A stretch of 64,000 nucleotides of DNA from Archangium violaceum Cb vi76 (GCF_000733295.1 NZ_JPMI01000378.1:124001-188000); one strand, 5' to 3'; shown: positions 24,283 to 32,581, counted from the stretch's first letter. Program-made: numbers and translations. The notes: generated from the sequence alone by a model not told the origin.

Positions 24283-26511
24283 ATGCGGGTGCCGTTCTGG
24301 GGCAGGCTTGTGTCCATGGCGTTGGAACGGGTCCGGTCCTGGTGGCGCGGCGAGACGGCACAGCCCCTGCGTCCCGTGGTGGAGTGGCTGGGCCGCTACC
24401 CGCTGCTGGTGGCGCTCCAGTTGCTGCCCGTCTGCATCGTCTGGGGCGGGTTCGAGTCGATGGGGCTGCCGCGCCTCTTCCTCCATGACGTGCCCCGGGT
24501 GACGTTCGTCGCGGGCTTCATGGCGGCGATGTTGTTGGGGCAGTTGTGCTTCGTCGGCTTCCTGCTGGACGCGGACGAGCAGTGGGCCCTGGCGCCCCGG
24601 CGGGGCAAGCCGGGGGGAGTTCCGCCCTCCGTCCGCTGGTACTTCTTCCGCACGGGCACCTATCCCGCCTGGCTGGTGGTGCTCAGCATCCCGTGCCTCA
24701 TCGACCGGCAATTCGCCTTCCTCTTCGGCGTCCTGTCCGCCCTGGGCGTCACGTTGCTGCTCACGCGCGGCGCCGAGTGGTTGCAGCGCTGGTGTGAGTC
24801 GGACCGGCAGCGCCATGCGTGGCTGCGGTGGATAGAGGCGACGTTCTTCCGCAGGCGCTCGACGCTCATCGTGGTGCTGCACGTGCTCCAGGCAGGGCTG
24901 CTCGCCGTCTTCCTGCTGGGCTACCTGCTGGTGGCCGCGCACGTGGCCTTCACGGGCAACCACGGGTGGGTGTCACCGGCCGTGGTCATCTGCGTGGCGA
25001 TCGGCCTGGTCGGTGCCCTCTACGGCGCCGTCCGCTTCTTCTTCCCCGAGCGGCACATGGGCGCGTTGCTCGTCTCGGGCGTCCTGGTGGTGTTCGCCGG
25101 GAGGGGTTGCGCGGACGTCTCCTCCTACGACGAGCTGTCCCTGCCCCAGCCGCCCGCGTACGCGGGAACGAGCCTCGCGTCTCCCCGCGACGCGGGGCTG
25201 TTGGGCGACGAGGCGGTGCTGGACGCGTGGCTGGCGCGCATGCGGGCGGAGCCCCCTCCCGGCGCGGTGTGGCCCGCCCAGGGCGAGGTGCAGCTCGCCT
25301 CGGGGCAGGCGGTGCCTCGTTGTGAGCCGGGGCCGAGGCCTCGGCTGGCCCTGGTGTCGACGAGCGGAGGCGGCATCCGCGCCGCGGCGTGGACGGCGCA
25401 CGTGCTCTCCAGGCTGCAGGGGCCGGAGGGCGTGCCGGGCTTCCACCGTTACGTGCGCCTCGTCACCGGAGCCTCGGGTGGCATGGTGGGGGCGGGCACC
25501 TGGGTGGCGGGCCTCTATCCCGGAGGCATGGCGGACCCGAGCGTGCTGCCCACGATGATGCAGAAGGACAGCCTGTCGTCGGCGGCCATCGCGCTGATGC
25601 TGCCCTTCGGCGAGGGCCGCGGCCGGGCGCTGGAGAGCGCCTGGGGGCGGCACACGGACGGCCTGCTGAGCCGCACCTTCGGAGACCTGCGCCAGGGCGA
25701 GGCGGAGGGCTGGCTGCCCTCGCTGGTGTACTCGCCGATGCTGGTGGAGGACGGGCGGCGGTTGCTGGTGAGCAACCTGGATCTGTCGGCGCTGACGTCC
25801 TCGGAGGCGAGCTCGCTGGTGGTGGAGCGCAACGGCGACGAGCCCCGCGAGAAGGCGCTGTCCCGGCTGTCCCTCTCGGGGGTGCAGCTCTTCCAGCTCT
25901 TCCCCCTCAAGCAGCGGGCCTTCCCGGTGGCGGCCGCGGCGCGGATGAGCGCGTCCTTCCCCTACGTCAGCCCGGCGAGCGCGCTGCCCACCTCGCCGCG
26001 CGTGCGCGTGGTGGACGCGGGCTACTACGACAACTACGGGGTGGACCTGGCGGTGCAGTGGCTGCACGCCCATCGCGAGTGGGTGCGCGAGTGCACCTCG
26101 GGGGTGGTGCTCATCCAGATTCGCGATCACCTCGGCAACGGCCGGCGCACGAAGCTGCAGGTTGCCCCCGAGGACGGGCTGCTGGGTGGGCTGACGTCAC
26201 CCCTGGAGGCGGTGCTGCGGGCGCGGGAGTCCAGCATGTCCTTCCGCAACGACGCGCTGCTGAGCCTGGTGCAGGACGAGCTCAACGTGAGCGAGCCGTG
26301 CTTCTTCACCACCGCCATCTTCGAGCTCGGCGAGACGGCCCCGTTGAGCTGGGCCCTGACGGATCACGACGTGACGAGGCTGGAGCACGCGGCGGCCAGC
26401 CCCGCGCTGCGCGAGCGGGTCTCCGCGGTGCGCGAGTGGCTCACCGCGGGCCCGGAAACACAGCAACGGGCCCGCGAACACGGGCTGTGTCCTGGCGGCC
26501 GCGAGCTGTGA
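24283..26511 (+). CDS. Patatin-like phospholipase with N-terminal membrane domain
   Basis: 742 residues. Roughly six or seven hydrophobic helices occupy residues 30-280 (for example YPLLVALQLLPVCIVWGGF and TLIVVLHVLQAGLLAVFLLGYLL). The C-terminal half is a patatin-type acyl hydrolase: oxyanion loop STSGGGIRAAAWTA, nucleophile elbow GASGG with Ser398, and catalytic Asp578 in VVDAGYYDNYG. Patatins hydrolyse acyl esters of lipids through a Ser-Asp dyad, and here the catalytic domain is fixed to the inner membrane. ATG 24316 is an alternative start since neither has a strong ribosome site. It converges on the FHA/SUMF1 gene with a 7-base gap. Confidence 0.87.
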   Translation: MRVPFWGRLVSMALERVRSWWRGETAQPLRPVVEWLGRYPLLVALQLLPVCIVWGGFESMGLPRLFLHDVPRVTFVAGFMAAMLLGQLCFVGFLLDADEQWALAPRRGKPGGVPPSVRWYFFRTGTYPAWLVVLSIPCLIDRQFAFLFGVLSALGVTLLLTRGAEWLQRWCESDRQRHAWLRWIEATFFRRRSTLIVVLHVLQAGLLAVFLLGYLLVAAHVAFTGNHGWVSPAVVICVAIGLVGALYGAVRFFFPERHMGALLVSGVLVVFAGRGCADVSSYDELSLPQPPAYAGTSLASPRDAGLLGDEAVLDAWLARMRAEPPPGAVWPAQGEVQLASGQAVPRCEPGPRPRLALVSTSGGGIRAAAWTAHVLSRLQGPEGVPGFHRYVRLVTGASGGMVGAGTWVAGLYPGGMADPSVLPTMMQKDSLSSAAIALMLPFGEGRGRALESAWGRHTDGLLSRTFGDLRQGEAEGWLPSLVYSPMLVEDGRRLLVSNLDLSALTSSEASSLVVERNGDEPREKALSRLSLSGVQLFQLFPLKQRAFPVAAAARMSASFPYVSPASALPTSPRVRVVDAGYYDNYGVDLAVQWLHAHREWVRECTSGVVLIQIRDHLGNGRRTKLQVAPEDGLLGGLTSPLEAVLRARESSMSFRNDALLSLVQDELNVSEPCFFTTAIFELGETAPLSWALTDHDVTRLEHAAASPALRERVSAVREWLTAGPETQQRAREHGLCPGGREL

Positions 26512-26518
26512 GCGCCCC

Positions 26519-27916
26519 TCAGACGCCGGGGATGACGGGGCGCAGCGCCGCGGCGAACTCCTCCTCGCCCTCGTAGACGGGGTGCCGCACCCACGTGCGC
26601 GCCTCCACTCCGCCGCGCAGCAGCTGCGCGCCCGTCTCGTGCTCCAGCGTCCACTCCGGCACGTCTCCCACCAGGTACTCCACGCCCCACGGCGAGGCGC
26701 ACTCCTCCCAGTCCTCCTGGGGAAGGTTGCCCCACGGGTAGCGCCGCCCGTCCGTTCCTCGTGCCGCCATCTCCCACTCGTCCGCACTTGGGAGGCGGAT
26801 GTGCGCATTCTCGATCTTCGAGAGCTCCTCGCACAGCCGCTCGGCCTCCTTGAAGGAGCCGAGCCACACCTGCTCGTGGTCAAGCTCGACACGGGTGGGT
26901 TGTGGGTTACCCACCCACTTGGCCAGACGTCGGTCCACGGGGATTTGAGCCACGAAGAAGCCGGGGGACGTCACCCGGCGCACGGGGTTGGCGCCCAGCA
27001 GGTGCTCCACGGGGGCAATCCACCGCAGCGGCAGCCCCGAGCGCTCCAGGTAGAAGCGGCCGTCCTGCTGCACCACGCCGGGCGGCAGCTGCCGGGGCAT
27101 CTTGCCCATGCTCAGGGCGGTGGTGAGCGAGTACAGCAGCATGGAAGCCGGGTCCGACACCTCCAGCTCCCCGGCCAGCAGCTTCCACAGCGGCTTGAGA
27201 GGGTCCCTCCCCGGCACGCTGTCCCCTGGGTGACGGCGCTCCTGGAGGTATCGGATGACCCCCTGCCAGAGCGCCTCGAGGAAACGGCGCTCGCGCGGCT
27301 CGTCCACCTCCTGCAACAGGGTGGGCAGATCCGAGGACTGGAGGGCGGGCAGCACGTCACGGGCCCGCAACCGGGCGGTCGCCAGCACCGCCGTCATGCG
27401 CACTTCCAGGTCGGAATCCTTCAGGGCGGCGCGCAGCACCTCGTCGAACCGGGGGTTGGGGCCCTGCTCCAGCATCAGCCAGCGCAGTGCCTGCCGGCGC
27501 TCCTCGAGCGTGGACAGACCCCGGGACACGACCGTGTTTTCCCGGGCCTCGCCGGACTCCTGGGAAGGCCCTGGGTATGGACGGACCCCCAGCTCCTGGG
27601 GCGCGGTGGACAGTCCCCGGCCCACCAGTGATTGCACCCGGAGGACGTACGGGCCGATGACCAGCTCGTCCTCGAATTTCAGCACGCAGGGGTGGGCCAC
27701 GGGCCTCCCGTTGAGCCAGGTTCCGTTCTTCGAGCCTTCGTCCAACACGATGGTGGCTCCCTCGATGGCGACCAGTCTGCAGTGGGTGCGGGAGACGCTC
27801 CCATTGTCGAGCACGAGATCGTTCGCTGGGTCCCTCCCGATGGCGATTTCGCGCGATGCCAGGGTGCCCGTCTTCATGCTGCTCTCTCCGATGAGCCCGA
27901 CAGTGATGTTGAACAC
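26519..27916 (-). CDS. FHA-HEAT-SUMF1 domain protein
   Basis: 465 residues. An N-terminal FHA domain (about 1-90) has the phosphothreonine-binding landmarks IGRDPANDLVL, SVSRTHCRL and SKNGTWLNG. A helical middle resembles HEAT repeats (DSDLEVRMTAVLATARLRARDVLPAL). The C-terminus is a formylglycine-generating-enzyme/SUMF1-type fold (RLPSADEWEMAARGTDGRRYPWGN) without evident catalytic cysteines, so probably a binding domain. The start is the GTG at 27916: AGAGGAG lies 6 bases upstream, and the homologous gene at 29651-30106 begins at the same place with ATG. Divergent from an FHA-containing sigma54 activator, it may be a phosphothreonine reader in a Ser/Thr kinase pathway. Confidence 0.82.
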   Translation of the reverse strand: MFNITVGLIGESSMKTGTLASREIAIGRDPANDLVLDNGSVSRTHCRLVAIEGATIVLDEGSKNGTWLNGRPVAHPCVLKFEDELVIGPYVLRVQSLVGRGLSTAPQELGVRPYPGPSQESGEARENTVVSRGLSTLEERRQALRWLMLEQGPNPRFDEVLRAALKDSDLEVRMTAVLATARLRARDVLPALQSSDLPTLLQEVDEPRERRFLEALWQGVIRYLQERRHPGDSVPGRDPLKPLWKLLAGELEVSDPASMLLYSLTTALSMGKMPRQLPPGVVQQDGRFYLERSGLPLRWIAPVEHLLGANPVRRVTSPGFFVAQIPVDRRLAKWVGNPQPTRVELDHEQVWLGSFKEAERLCEELSKIENAHIRLPSADEWEMAARGTDGRRYPWGNLPQEDWEECASPWGVEYLVGDVPEWTLEHETGAQLLRGGVEARTWVRHPVYEGEEEFAAALRPVIPGV

Positions 27917-28057
27917 GCGTGCTCCTCTGGGTGGAGGGTGTCCAAATCTCCAAGCACGATGTGTGCCAACGGTAGGGCTTTTACGGACTACCCCGTACAT
28001 CCGGGCCTTTCGGGGCCCGACGGCGCCCCCTATACCCCGAGTCGCCCCCCGGTGCCT

Positions 28058-28074
28058 GTCAAAACTGCTATCAA
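28058..28074 (+). promoter_or_regulatory. Conserved 17-base element upstream of activator 1
   Basis: GTCAAAACTGCTATCAA ends 30 bases before the ATG at 28105. The same element, differing at one base, ends 31 bases before the ATG of the paralogous activator at 30291. Conservation at fixed distance, in otherwise diverged flanks, suggests a promoter core or operator shared by the two paralogues. It does not match the sigma54 -24/-12 pattern. Confidence 0.55.
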
Positions 28075-28104
28075 TCGTGACAGTGATGTCGCACGGGAGG
28101 GCTG

Positions 28105-29685
28105 ATGACGAGTGGTGATGGCGAGTCGCCCCCCACCCCGGGCCGGCCCTCGCGCAGCAGGACCTGGCAGGCGATTCCGTCGACGCGTCGACAGGACGAG
28201 GAGTCCGACGTCGACACCCGCAACGAGCGGTTGATGCGCGAGCCCCAGGTCCGGGAGGACGGCGCGGAGGAGCCTCGGGAGTGGGAGGTGCCCTATCGGG
28301 AGCCCCGGGCGCTGCTCGTGCAGCGCGAGGGGGTCGAGGATCTGACGGTGCCGCTGTACCCGGACCGCTCGTACGTCTTCGGGCGGGCGCCCGAGTCCAC
28401 CGTCGTCTTCCCGAATGACGCGGTGTCGCGGCAGCACGGGCGGCTGTCCTTCCGCGAGGACCAGCGCTGGGTGTACCGGGAGCTCAACTCGAAGAATGGG
28501 AGTTTTCTCGGGCGCCAGGAGGAGCAGGGCGTGGTGGACCCCCGCCTGCACTTCCAGCGGGTGGGCCCCTCGCGCGACCAGGTGCTCGAGGCCGGGGACG
28601 TGGTGCTGCTGGGCAATGGCAAGAGCCGCATCACCCTGCTGGCGGAGGTGCCGCCAGAGGTGGAGGCCGGTCCCCGTCCGAGGAAGCAGGTGTCCTCCGT
28701 CACGATGCAACTGGAGCGCTCCATCGAGCGCTGTGCCCGCCACCACCTGCCGGTGTTCCTGCTGGGCAAGTCGGGCACGGGCAAGACGTTCATCGCGCGG
28801 GAGATCCACAGCCGCAGCGGTGTGGAGGGCAACTTCGTCATCCTCAACTGTGGCCGGCTGCCGCAGGACACCAACGCGCTCACCAGCGAGCTGCTCGGGC
28901 ACGTGAAGGGCGCGTACACCGGTGCGTCGCTCTCGCGCGTGGGCAAGCTCTACAGCGCCAACGGGGGCACGCTCTTCCTGGACGAGGTGGAGTTCCTCTC
29001 CAGCCTCGCGCAGGACTTCCTCGTGGACGTGCTGGAGGGCACGGGCAGCCTCGCGCCGCTGGGCGCCCCCGCGGACTTCCGCGAGCCCCCGCCGCGCTTC
29101 CGGCTCATCTCCGCCTCCAAGGTGCCGCTGCGGCAGACGGCGCTGCGGCCGGACCTCACGCAGCGGCTCGCCACGGGGGACTTCATCATCCTCCCCACGC
29201 TCGAGGAACGGCACGAGGACATTCCCCACCTGGTGGAGATCTTCCTGCACCGGCTGCGGGTGGAGCAGCAGTACGACGCCGAGCTCACCCGCGAGGCCAT
29301 CGCCTTCCTGCAGAAGGCGCGCTGGCCGGGACAGATTCGCGAGCTGGAGTCGACGGTGCGCACGGTGGTGGCCCGCGAGGCGGCGCAGCAGGAGCTGGAG
29401 GGACTCGCGCGCCACCGGACGCTCGTCACGCTGGAGTCGGTGAGGAGCTACCTGCAGCAGCGGGAGCTGGGCTTCGGAGGCCCGCTCTCCGAGCCCGCGC
29501 AGGAGGAAAAGCGGCCCTCGAAGGAAGGGCTCGCCTCCGTGCGCAAGCGCCCGAGCGACCTGACGGGCGAGGACATCCGGCGCGCCCTGGAGAAGCACGA
29601 GGGCAACAAGACGCGGGCCTCCGTGGAGCTGCGCGTCGCGCTCAACACCCTCAAGGCGCGGATGAAGGCGCTCGGCATCGAGTAA
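28105..29685 (+). CDS. FHA-domain sigma54-dependent transcriptional activator 1
   Basis: 526 residues. An N-terminal tail is followed by an FHA domain (about 85-185: YVFGRAPESTVVF, VSRQHGRL, LNSKNGSFLG). The AAA+ core has Walker A GKSGTGKT (221-228), the sigma54-contacting loop GAYTGA (269-274) and Walker B TLFLDEVE. A C-terminal Fis-type helix-turn-helix includes NKTRASVELRVALNTLKARMKALGI. It should bind an enhancer and remodel sigma54 polymerase when its FHA domain reads a phosphothreonine signal. No receiver domain is present. The gene is divergent from an FHA/SUMF1 gene, and a paralogous pair follows at once. Confidence 0.92.
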   Translation: MTSGDGESPPTPGRPSRSRTWQAIPSTRRQDEESDVDTRNERLMREPQVREDGAEEPREWEVPYREPRALLVQREGVEDLTVPLYPDRSYVFGRAPESTVVFPNDAVSRQHGRLSFREDQRWVYRELNSKNGSFLGRQEEQGVVDPRLHFQRVGPSRDQVLEAGDVVLLGNGKSRITLLAEVPPEVEAGPRPRKQVSSVTMQLERSIERCARHHLPVFLLGKSGTGKTFIAREIHSRSGVEGNFVILNCGRLPQDTNALTSELLGHVKGAYTGASLSRVGKLYSANGGTLFLDEVEFLSSLAQDFLVDVLEGTGSLAPLGAPADFREPPPRFRLISASKVPLRQTALRPDLTQRLATGDFIILPTLEERHEDIPHLVEIFLHRLRVEQQYDAELTREAIAFLQKARWPGQIRELESTVRTVVAREAAQQELEGLARHRTLVTLESVRSYLQQRELGFGGPLSEPAQEEKRPSKEGLASVRKRPSDLTGEDIRRALEKHEGNKTRASVELRVALNTLKARMKALGIE

Positions 29686-30106
29686 CGAAGCGGGGCAACA
29701 GGACCGGCAGCCGCTGGAGGTGGGCCCAATCGAGGAAGGGCTCCCGGTGCGCGGGCCGGGCCGGCGGGAGGGGCTCCGCGTGGAGGTGTGTCCGCCCGGT
29801 GGTGCAGCGGCCCACGAGGGACTGGACGCGCAGCACGCAGTGGCCCACGACGAGCTCGTCGTGGAAGGAGATGAACGTGGGGTGGGTGAGGGGCTCGCCA
29901 TTGAGCCAGGTGCCATTGCTCGAGCCCTCGTCCATCACCACGGCCCCGCCCTCGACGGCCACCAGCCGGCAGTGCACGCGCGAGACGAGCTCGTCCTCGA
30001 GCACCAGGTCGTTCTCCGCCGCGCGGCCGATGCTGACCTCGCGTGAGGCCAGGGTCCCCGTGTGCCTGTCACTCGTTCCGACACGCCCGACAGTGATGAC
30101 GAACAT
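29651..30106 (-). CDS. FHA-domain protein (short paralogue of the FHA-HEAT-SUMF1 protein)
   Basis: 151 residues. It opens MFVITVGRVGTSDRHTGTLASREVSIG and continues with an FHA domain (VSRVHCRL, SSNGTWLNG), closely resembling the start of the protein encoded at 26519-27916 but ending in an unrelated tail soon after (LQRLPVLLPRF). It therefore looks like the FHA part of a duplicated gene whose HEAT and SUMF1 parts were lost. The ATG at 30106 has GGAGGG 7 bases upstream. The 3' end overlaps activator 1 by 35 bases in convergent orientation, consistent with a truncation that ran into the neighbour. Confidence 0.78.
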   Translation of the reverse strand: MFVITVGRVGTSDRHTGTLASREVSIGRAAENDLVLEDELVSRVHCRLVAVEGGAVVMDEGSSNGTWLNGEPLTHPTFISFHDELVVGHCVLRVQSLVGRCTTGRTHLHAEPLPPARPAHREPFLDWAHLQRLPVLLPRFVTRCRAPSSAP

Positions 30107-30242
30107 GATGTGCCCTCCGGGTGGATGGGGCCCTTGCTGAGCACGGCCCGTGCCGGGCCTCGCGCGAGGACGGATTCCGAGTCGTTTCAAGGACTTGCGC
30201 CCTGTCGCCGCGGGGGATGGGGGGACCCGTCGGCATGGGGTC

Positions 30243-30259
30243 GTCAAAGCTGCTATCAA
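30243..30259 (+). promoter_or_regulatory. Conserved 17-base element upstream of activator 2
   Basis: GTCAAAGCTGCTATCAA, 16 of 17 bases identical to the element at 28058-28074 and at nearly the same distance (31 bases) from the start codon. Probably a promoter core or operator retained after duplication. Confidence 0.55.
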
Positions 30260-30290
30260 CTCTGATGGCAATCAGCCGAAGGGGGGCCGT

Positions 30291-31883
30291 ATGACGACCC
30301 GGGAGAGGCGTGGAGAGGGGCAGGGTGGGGAGCAGGAGGAGGCGCAGGGTGGATCGCCGAACGGCCCCTCGCTGGAGAAGACCAGCGTCTCCATCCGGGC
30401 GATCCCGGACTCCGCGTCGGACCTGGCCAGCACGAGTGATGGCCGGTTGAGGACGTTGGGGCCATCGGCTCCCGAGCAGGAGGTGGAGCAGGCGCCCTAC
30501 CGCGAGCCGCGGGCCCTGCGGGTCCAGCGCGAGGGCACCGAGGATCTGCTCGTCCCGCTGTACCCGGATCGCTCGTACGTCTTCGGGCGGGCGCCCGAGT
30601 CCACGGTCGTCTTTCCGCACGACGCGGTGTCGCGGCAGCACGGGCGGCTGTCGTTCCGCGAGGACCACCGCTGGGTGTACCGGGATCTCAACTCGCGCAA
30701 CCACAGCTTCCTGGGCCGCAGCGACGCCCAGGTGGAGGGCGACGAGCGCAGACACTTCCAGGAGATCCGCGCCTCGAGGGACCAGGTGCTGGAGGCCGGG
30801 GACGTGGTGCTGCTGGGCAATGGCAGGAGCCGCATCATCCTCCTGGAGGAGGTGCCGCACGGACTGGTGGCGGGCTCGCGCTCGCAGCAGGGGCAATCGC
30901 CCGAGACGGTCCGGCTCGAGCGCGCCATCAACGTCTGTGCCCGGCATCAGCTCCCGGTGTTCCTGCTGGGGAAGTCGGGCACGGGGAAGACCTATATCGC
31001 GCGGGAGATCCACAGCCGCGGCCGGCTCGAGGGCAACTTCGTCATCCTCAACTGCGGCCGGCTGCCCCAGGACATCAACGCGCTCACCAGCGAGCTGCTC
31101 GGACACGTGAAGGGCGCGTTCACGGATGCGTCCTACGCGCGGGTGGGCAAGCTCTACAGCGCCAACCGCGGCACGCTCTTCCTGGATGAGGTGGAGTTCC
31201 TGCCGCGCCTCGCGCAGGACTTCCTGGTGGACGTGCTGGAGGGCACGGGCAACTTCGCGCCGCTGGGGGCTCCCGCGGACTTCCGCGAGCCCCCGCCGCG
31301 CTTCCGGCTCATCTCCGCCTCCAAGGTGGCGCTCCAGCAGACCGGACTGCGGCCGGACCTCACGCAGCGGCTCGCCACGGGGGATGTCATCATCCTCCCC
31401 ACGCTCGAGGAACGGCGCGAGGACATCCCGAGCCTGGTGGAGACCTTCCTGCACCGGCTGAAGGTGGAGCAGCAGTACGACGCCGAGCTCACCAGCGATG
31501 CCATCGCCTATCTGCAGAAGGCGAACTGGCCGGGGCAGATCCGCGAGCTGGAGTCGACGGTGAGGACGGTGGTGGCCCGTGAGGTGGCACTGCGGTCATT
31601 GGAAGGGATTGAGCACCGGAGGACCGTCATCACGCTGGAGGCGGTGAAGACCTATCTGCTGCAACGGCAGGTGGGCTTCGAGGGCGAGGGTTCCGCGCCT
31701 ATGGCCCGGGTGACCTTGGAGGTGCCAGCGACCGCGTTGCGCAAGCGGCCCGCGGACCTGACCGCGGAGGAGCTCCGGGAGGCATTGGCGAAGCATCAGG
31801 GCAACAAGACCCGAGCCGCCCAGGAACTGGGCATCGCGGTCAACACGCTCAAGGCCCGGATGAAGGCGTTCGGTATCGAGTGA
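30291..31883 (+). CDS. FHA-domain sigma54-activator-like regulator 2 with variant GAFTDA loop
   Basis: 530 residues, a close paralogue of the regulator at 28105-29685 with the same order: FHA, AAA+ (Walker A GKSGTGKT), Fis-type helix-turn-helix (NKTRAAQELGIAVNTLKARMKAFGI). Two key sites differ. The sigma54-contacting loop reads GAFTDA (275-280), with Asp279 replacing the second glycine, and the FHA loop has SRNHSFLG instead of the usual NG. Changes in the GAFTGA loop usually impair sigma54 activation, so this copy may repress, compete with its twin or work with another sigma factor. ATG 30291 was chosen for its GAAGGGGGG site and because it aligns with the paralogue. Confidence 0.88.
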   Translation: MTTRERRGEGQGGEQEEAQGGSPNGPSLEKTSVSIRAIPDSASDLASTSDGRLRTLGPSAPEQEVEQAPYREPRALRVQREGTEDLLVPLYPDRSYVFGRAPESTVVFPHDAVSRQHGRLSFREDHRWVYRDLNSRNHSFLGRSDAQVEGDERRHFQEIRASRDQVLEAGDVVLLGNGRSRIILLEEVPHGLVAGSRSQQGQSPETVRLERAINVCARHQLPVFLLGKSGTGKTYIAREIHSRGRLEGNFVILNCGRLPQDINALTSELLGHVKGAFTDASYARVGKLYSANRGTLFLDEVEFLPRLAQDFLVDVLEGTGNFAPLGAPADFREPPPRFRLISASKVALQQTGLRPDLTQRLATGDVIILPTLEERREDIPSLVETFLHRLKVEQQYDAELTSDAIAYLQKANWPGQIRELESTVRTVVAREVALRSLEGIEHRRTVITLEAVKTYLLQRQVGFEGEGSAPMARVTLEVPATALRKRPADLTAEELREALAKHQGNKTRAAQELGIAVNTLKARMKAFGIE

Positions 31884-31930
31884 GGGACGCAGTGGGCCGC
31901 TGGGCACATGGGCTGACTCGCGCCCATTTC

Positions 31931-31967
31931 CCCTCGCCCTCCGGGAGAGGGACGGGGTGAGGGTGCC
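31931..31967 (-). repeat. REP-like palindromic repeat, copy A
   Basis: Contains GGGAGAGGGACGGGGTGAGG continuing to GTGCC, the reverse complement of copies B and C, with an imperfect inner CCCT/AGGG palindrome. It lies between the activator 2 stop and the convergent GGDEF gene, in inverted orientation to copy B 60 bases away. Confidence 0.6.
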
Positions 31968-32027
31968 ACGGATGCCGGGTTGAACCCACTGTCCACGCCG
32001 TGGGTCACGGGTTGAAGAACGGGCCCA

Positions 32028-32064
32028 GGCACCCTCACCCCCACCCTCTCCCGAGGGGAGAGGG
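32028..32064 (+). repeat. REP-like palindromic repeat, copy B
   Basis: GGCACCCTCACCCCCACCCT followed by CTCCCGAGGGGAGAGGG; the inner CCCTCTCCC/GGGGAGAGGG arms form a hairpin. Copies A and B together could fold into a large cruciform between convergent genes and end transcription from both sides. Confidence 0.6.
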
Positions 32065-32068
32065 AGTA

Positions 32069-32569
32069 TTAGCGCACCACCACCCGGTTCCGTCCCGCTT
32101 GCTTCGCCTGGACGCACGCCGCCTCCGCCGCGTCCAACAGGTTGCCGTAGGGCTCTCCAGGCTTCAGCCCCGCGACTCCCACCGACACCGTGATGTGGAA
32201 GCCGCCTGTCTGCGAGCGGAACCCCTTGTCCGCGAGCCGCCGGCGCAATCCCTCCGCCAGTCTCTCTCCCACGTACGGCGCAACCGCGTAGAGGCTCGCC
32301 GCGAAGGCATCCCCCTCCATCCGGCCAATCGGCCCCCGTCCGTCCAGTTCCGCCGCGAGCTCGTCCACCAACCCGCTCAGCGCCGCGTCCATCGCCTCAC
32401 GGCCGTGCGCGTCGTTGCCCTCCTGCGTCTCGTCCACGTCCACCCAGAGCAACGTCAGCGGCATCCGCGCCAGGTTCGCGTCCGACACCGCCTTCGCGAG
32501 CAACGACTCGAAGTAGGGGCGCAGGTATGCCCCCGTGCTCGGACAGATTTGTGGGGCGCGGTCGCTCAT
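32069..32569 (-). CDS. Degenerate GGDEF-domain protein
   Basis: 166 residues with the diguanylate-cyclase fold: TLLWVDVDETQEGNDAHG (the strand and loop that hold metal in active enzymes), then the signature loop at 85-89 reading EGDAF instead of GGDEF, and TVSVGVAGLKPG near the end. Loss of the first Gly and of the catalytic Glu argues against c-di-GMP synthesis; a nucleotide-binding or scaffold role is possible. There is no sensory or output domain. It starts 12 bases after the EcsC-like gene on the same strand, so both are probably on one transcript. Confidence 0.8.
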   Translation of the reverse strand: MSDRAPQICPSTGAYLRPYFESLLAKAVSDANLARMPLTLLWVDVDETQEGNDAHGREAMDAALSGLVDELAAELDGRGPIGRMEGDAFAASLYAVAPYVGERLAEGLRRRLADKGFRSQTGGFHITVSVGVAGLKPGEPYGNLLDAAEAACVQAKQAGRNRVVVR

Positions 32570-32581
32570 CGGCGAGTGGTC

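Noticed and set aside
21916..24963. Open frame of 1015 codons on the minus strand opposite the GT-C and Uma2 genes
   Set aside because: Composition is typical antisense (His/Glu/Arg-rich) and the plus-strand genes have clear domains.
27917..28000. 28-codon N-terminal extension of the FHA-HEAT-SUMF1 protein
   Set aside because: The paralogue starts at the equivalent of GTG 27916 and the ribosome site lies just upstream of that codon.
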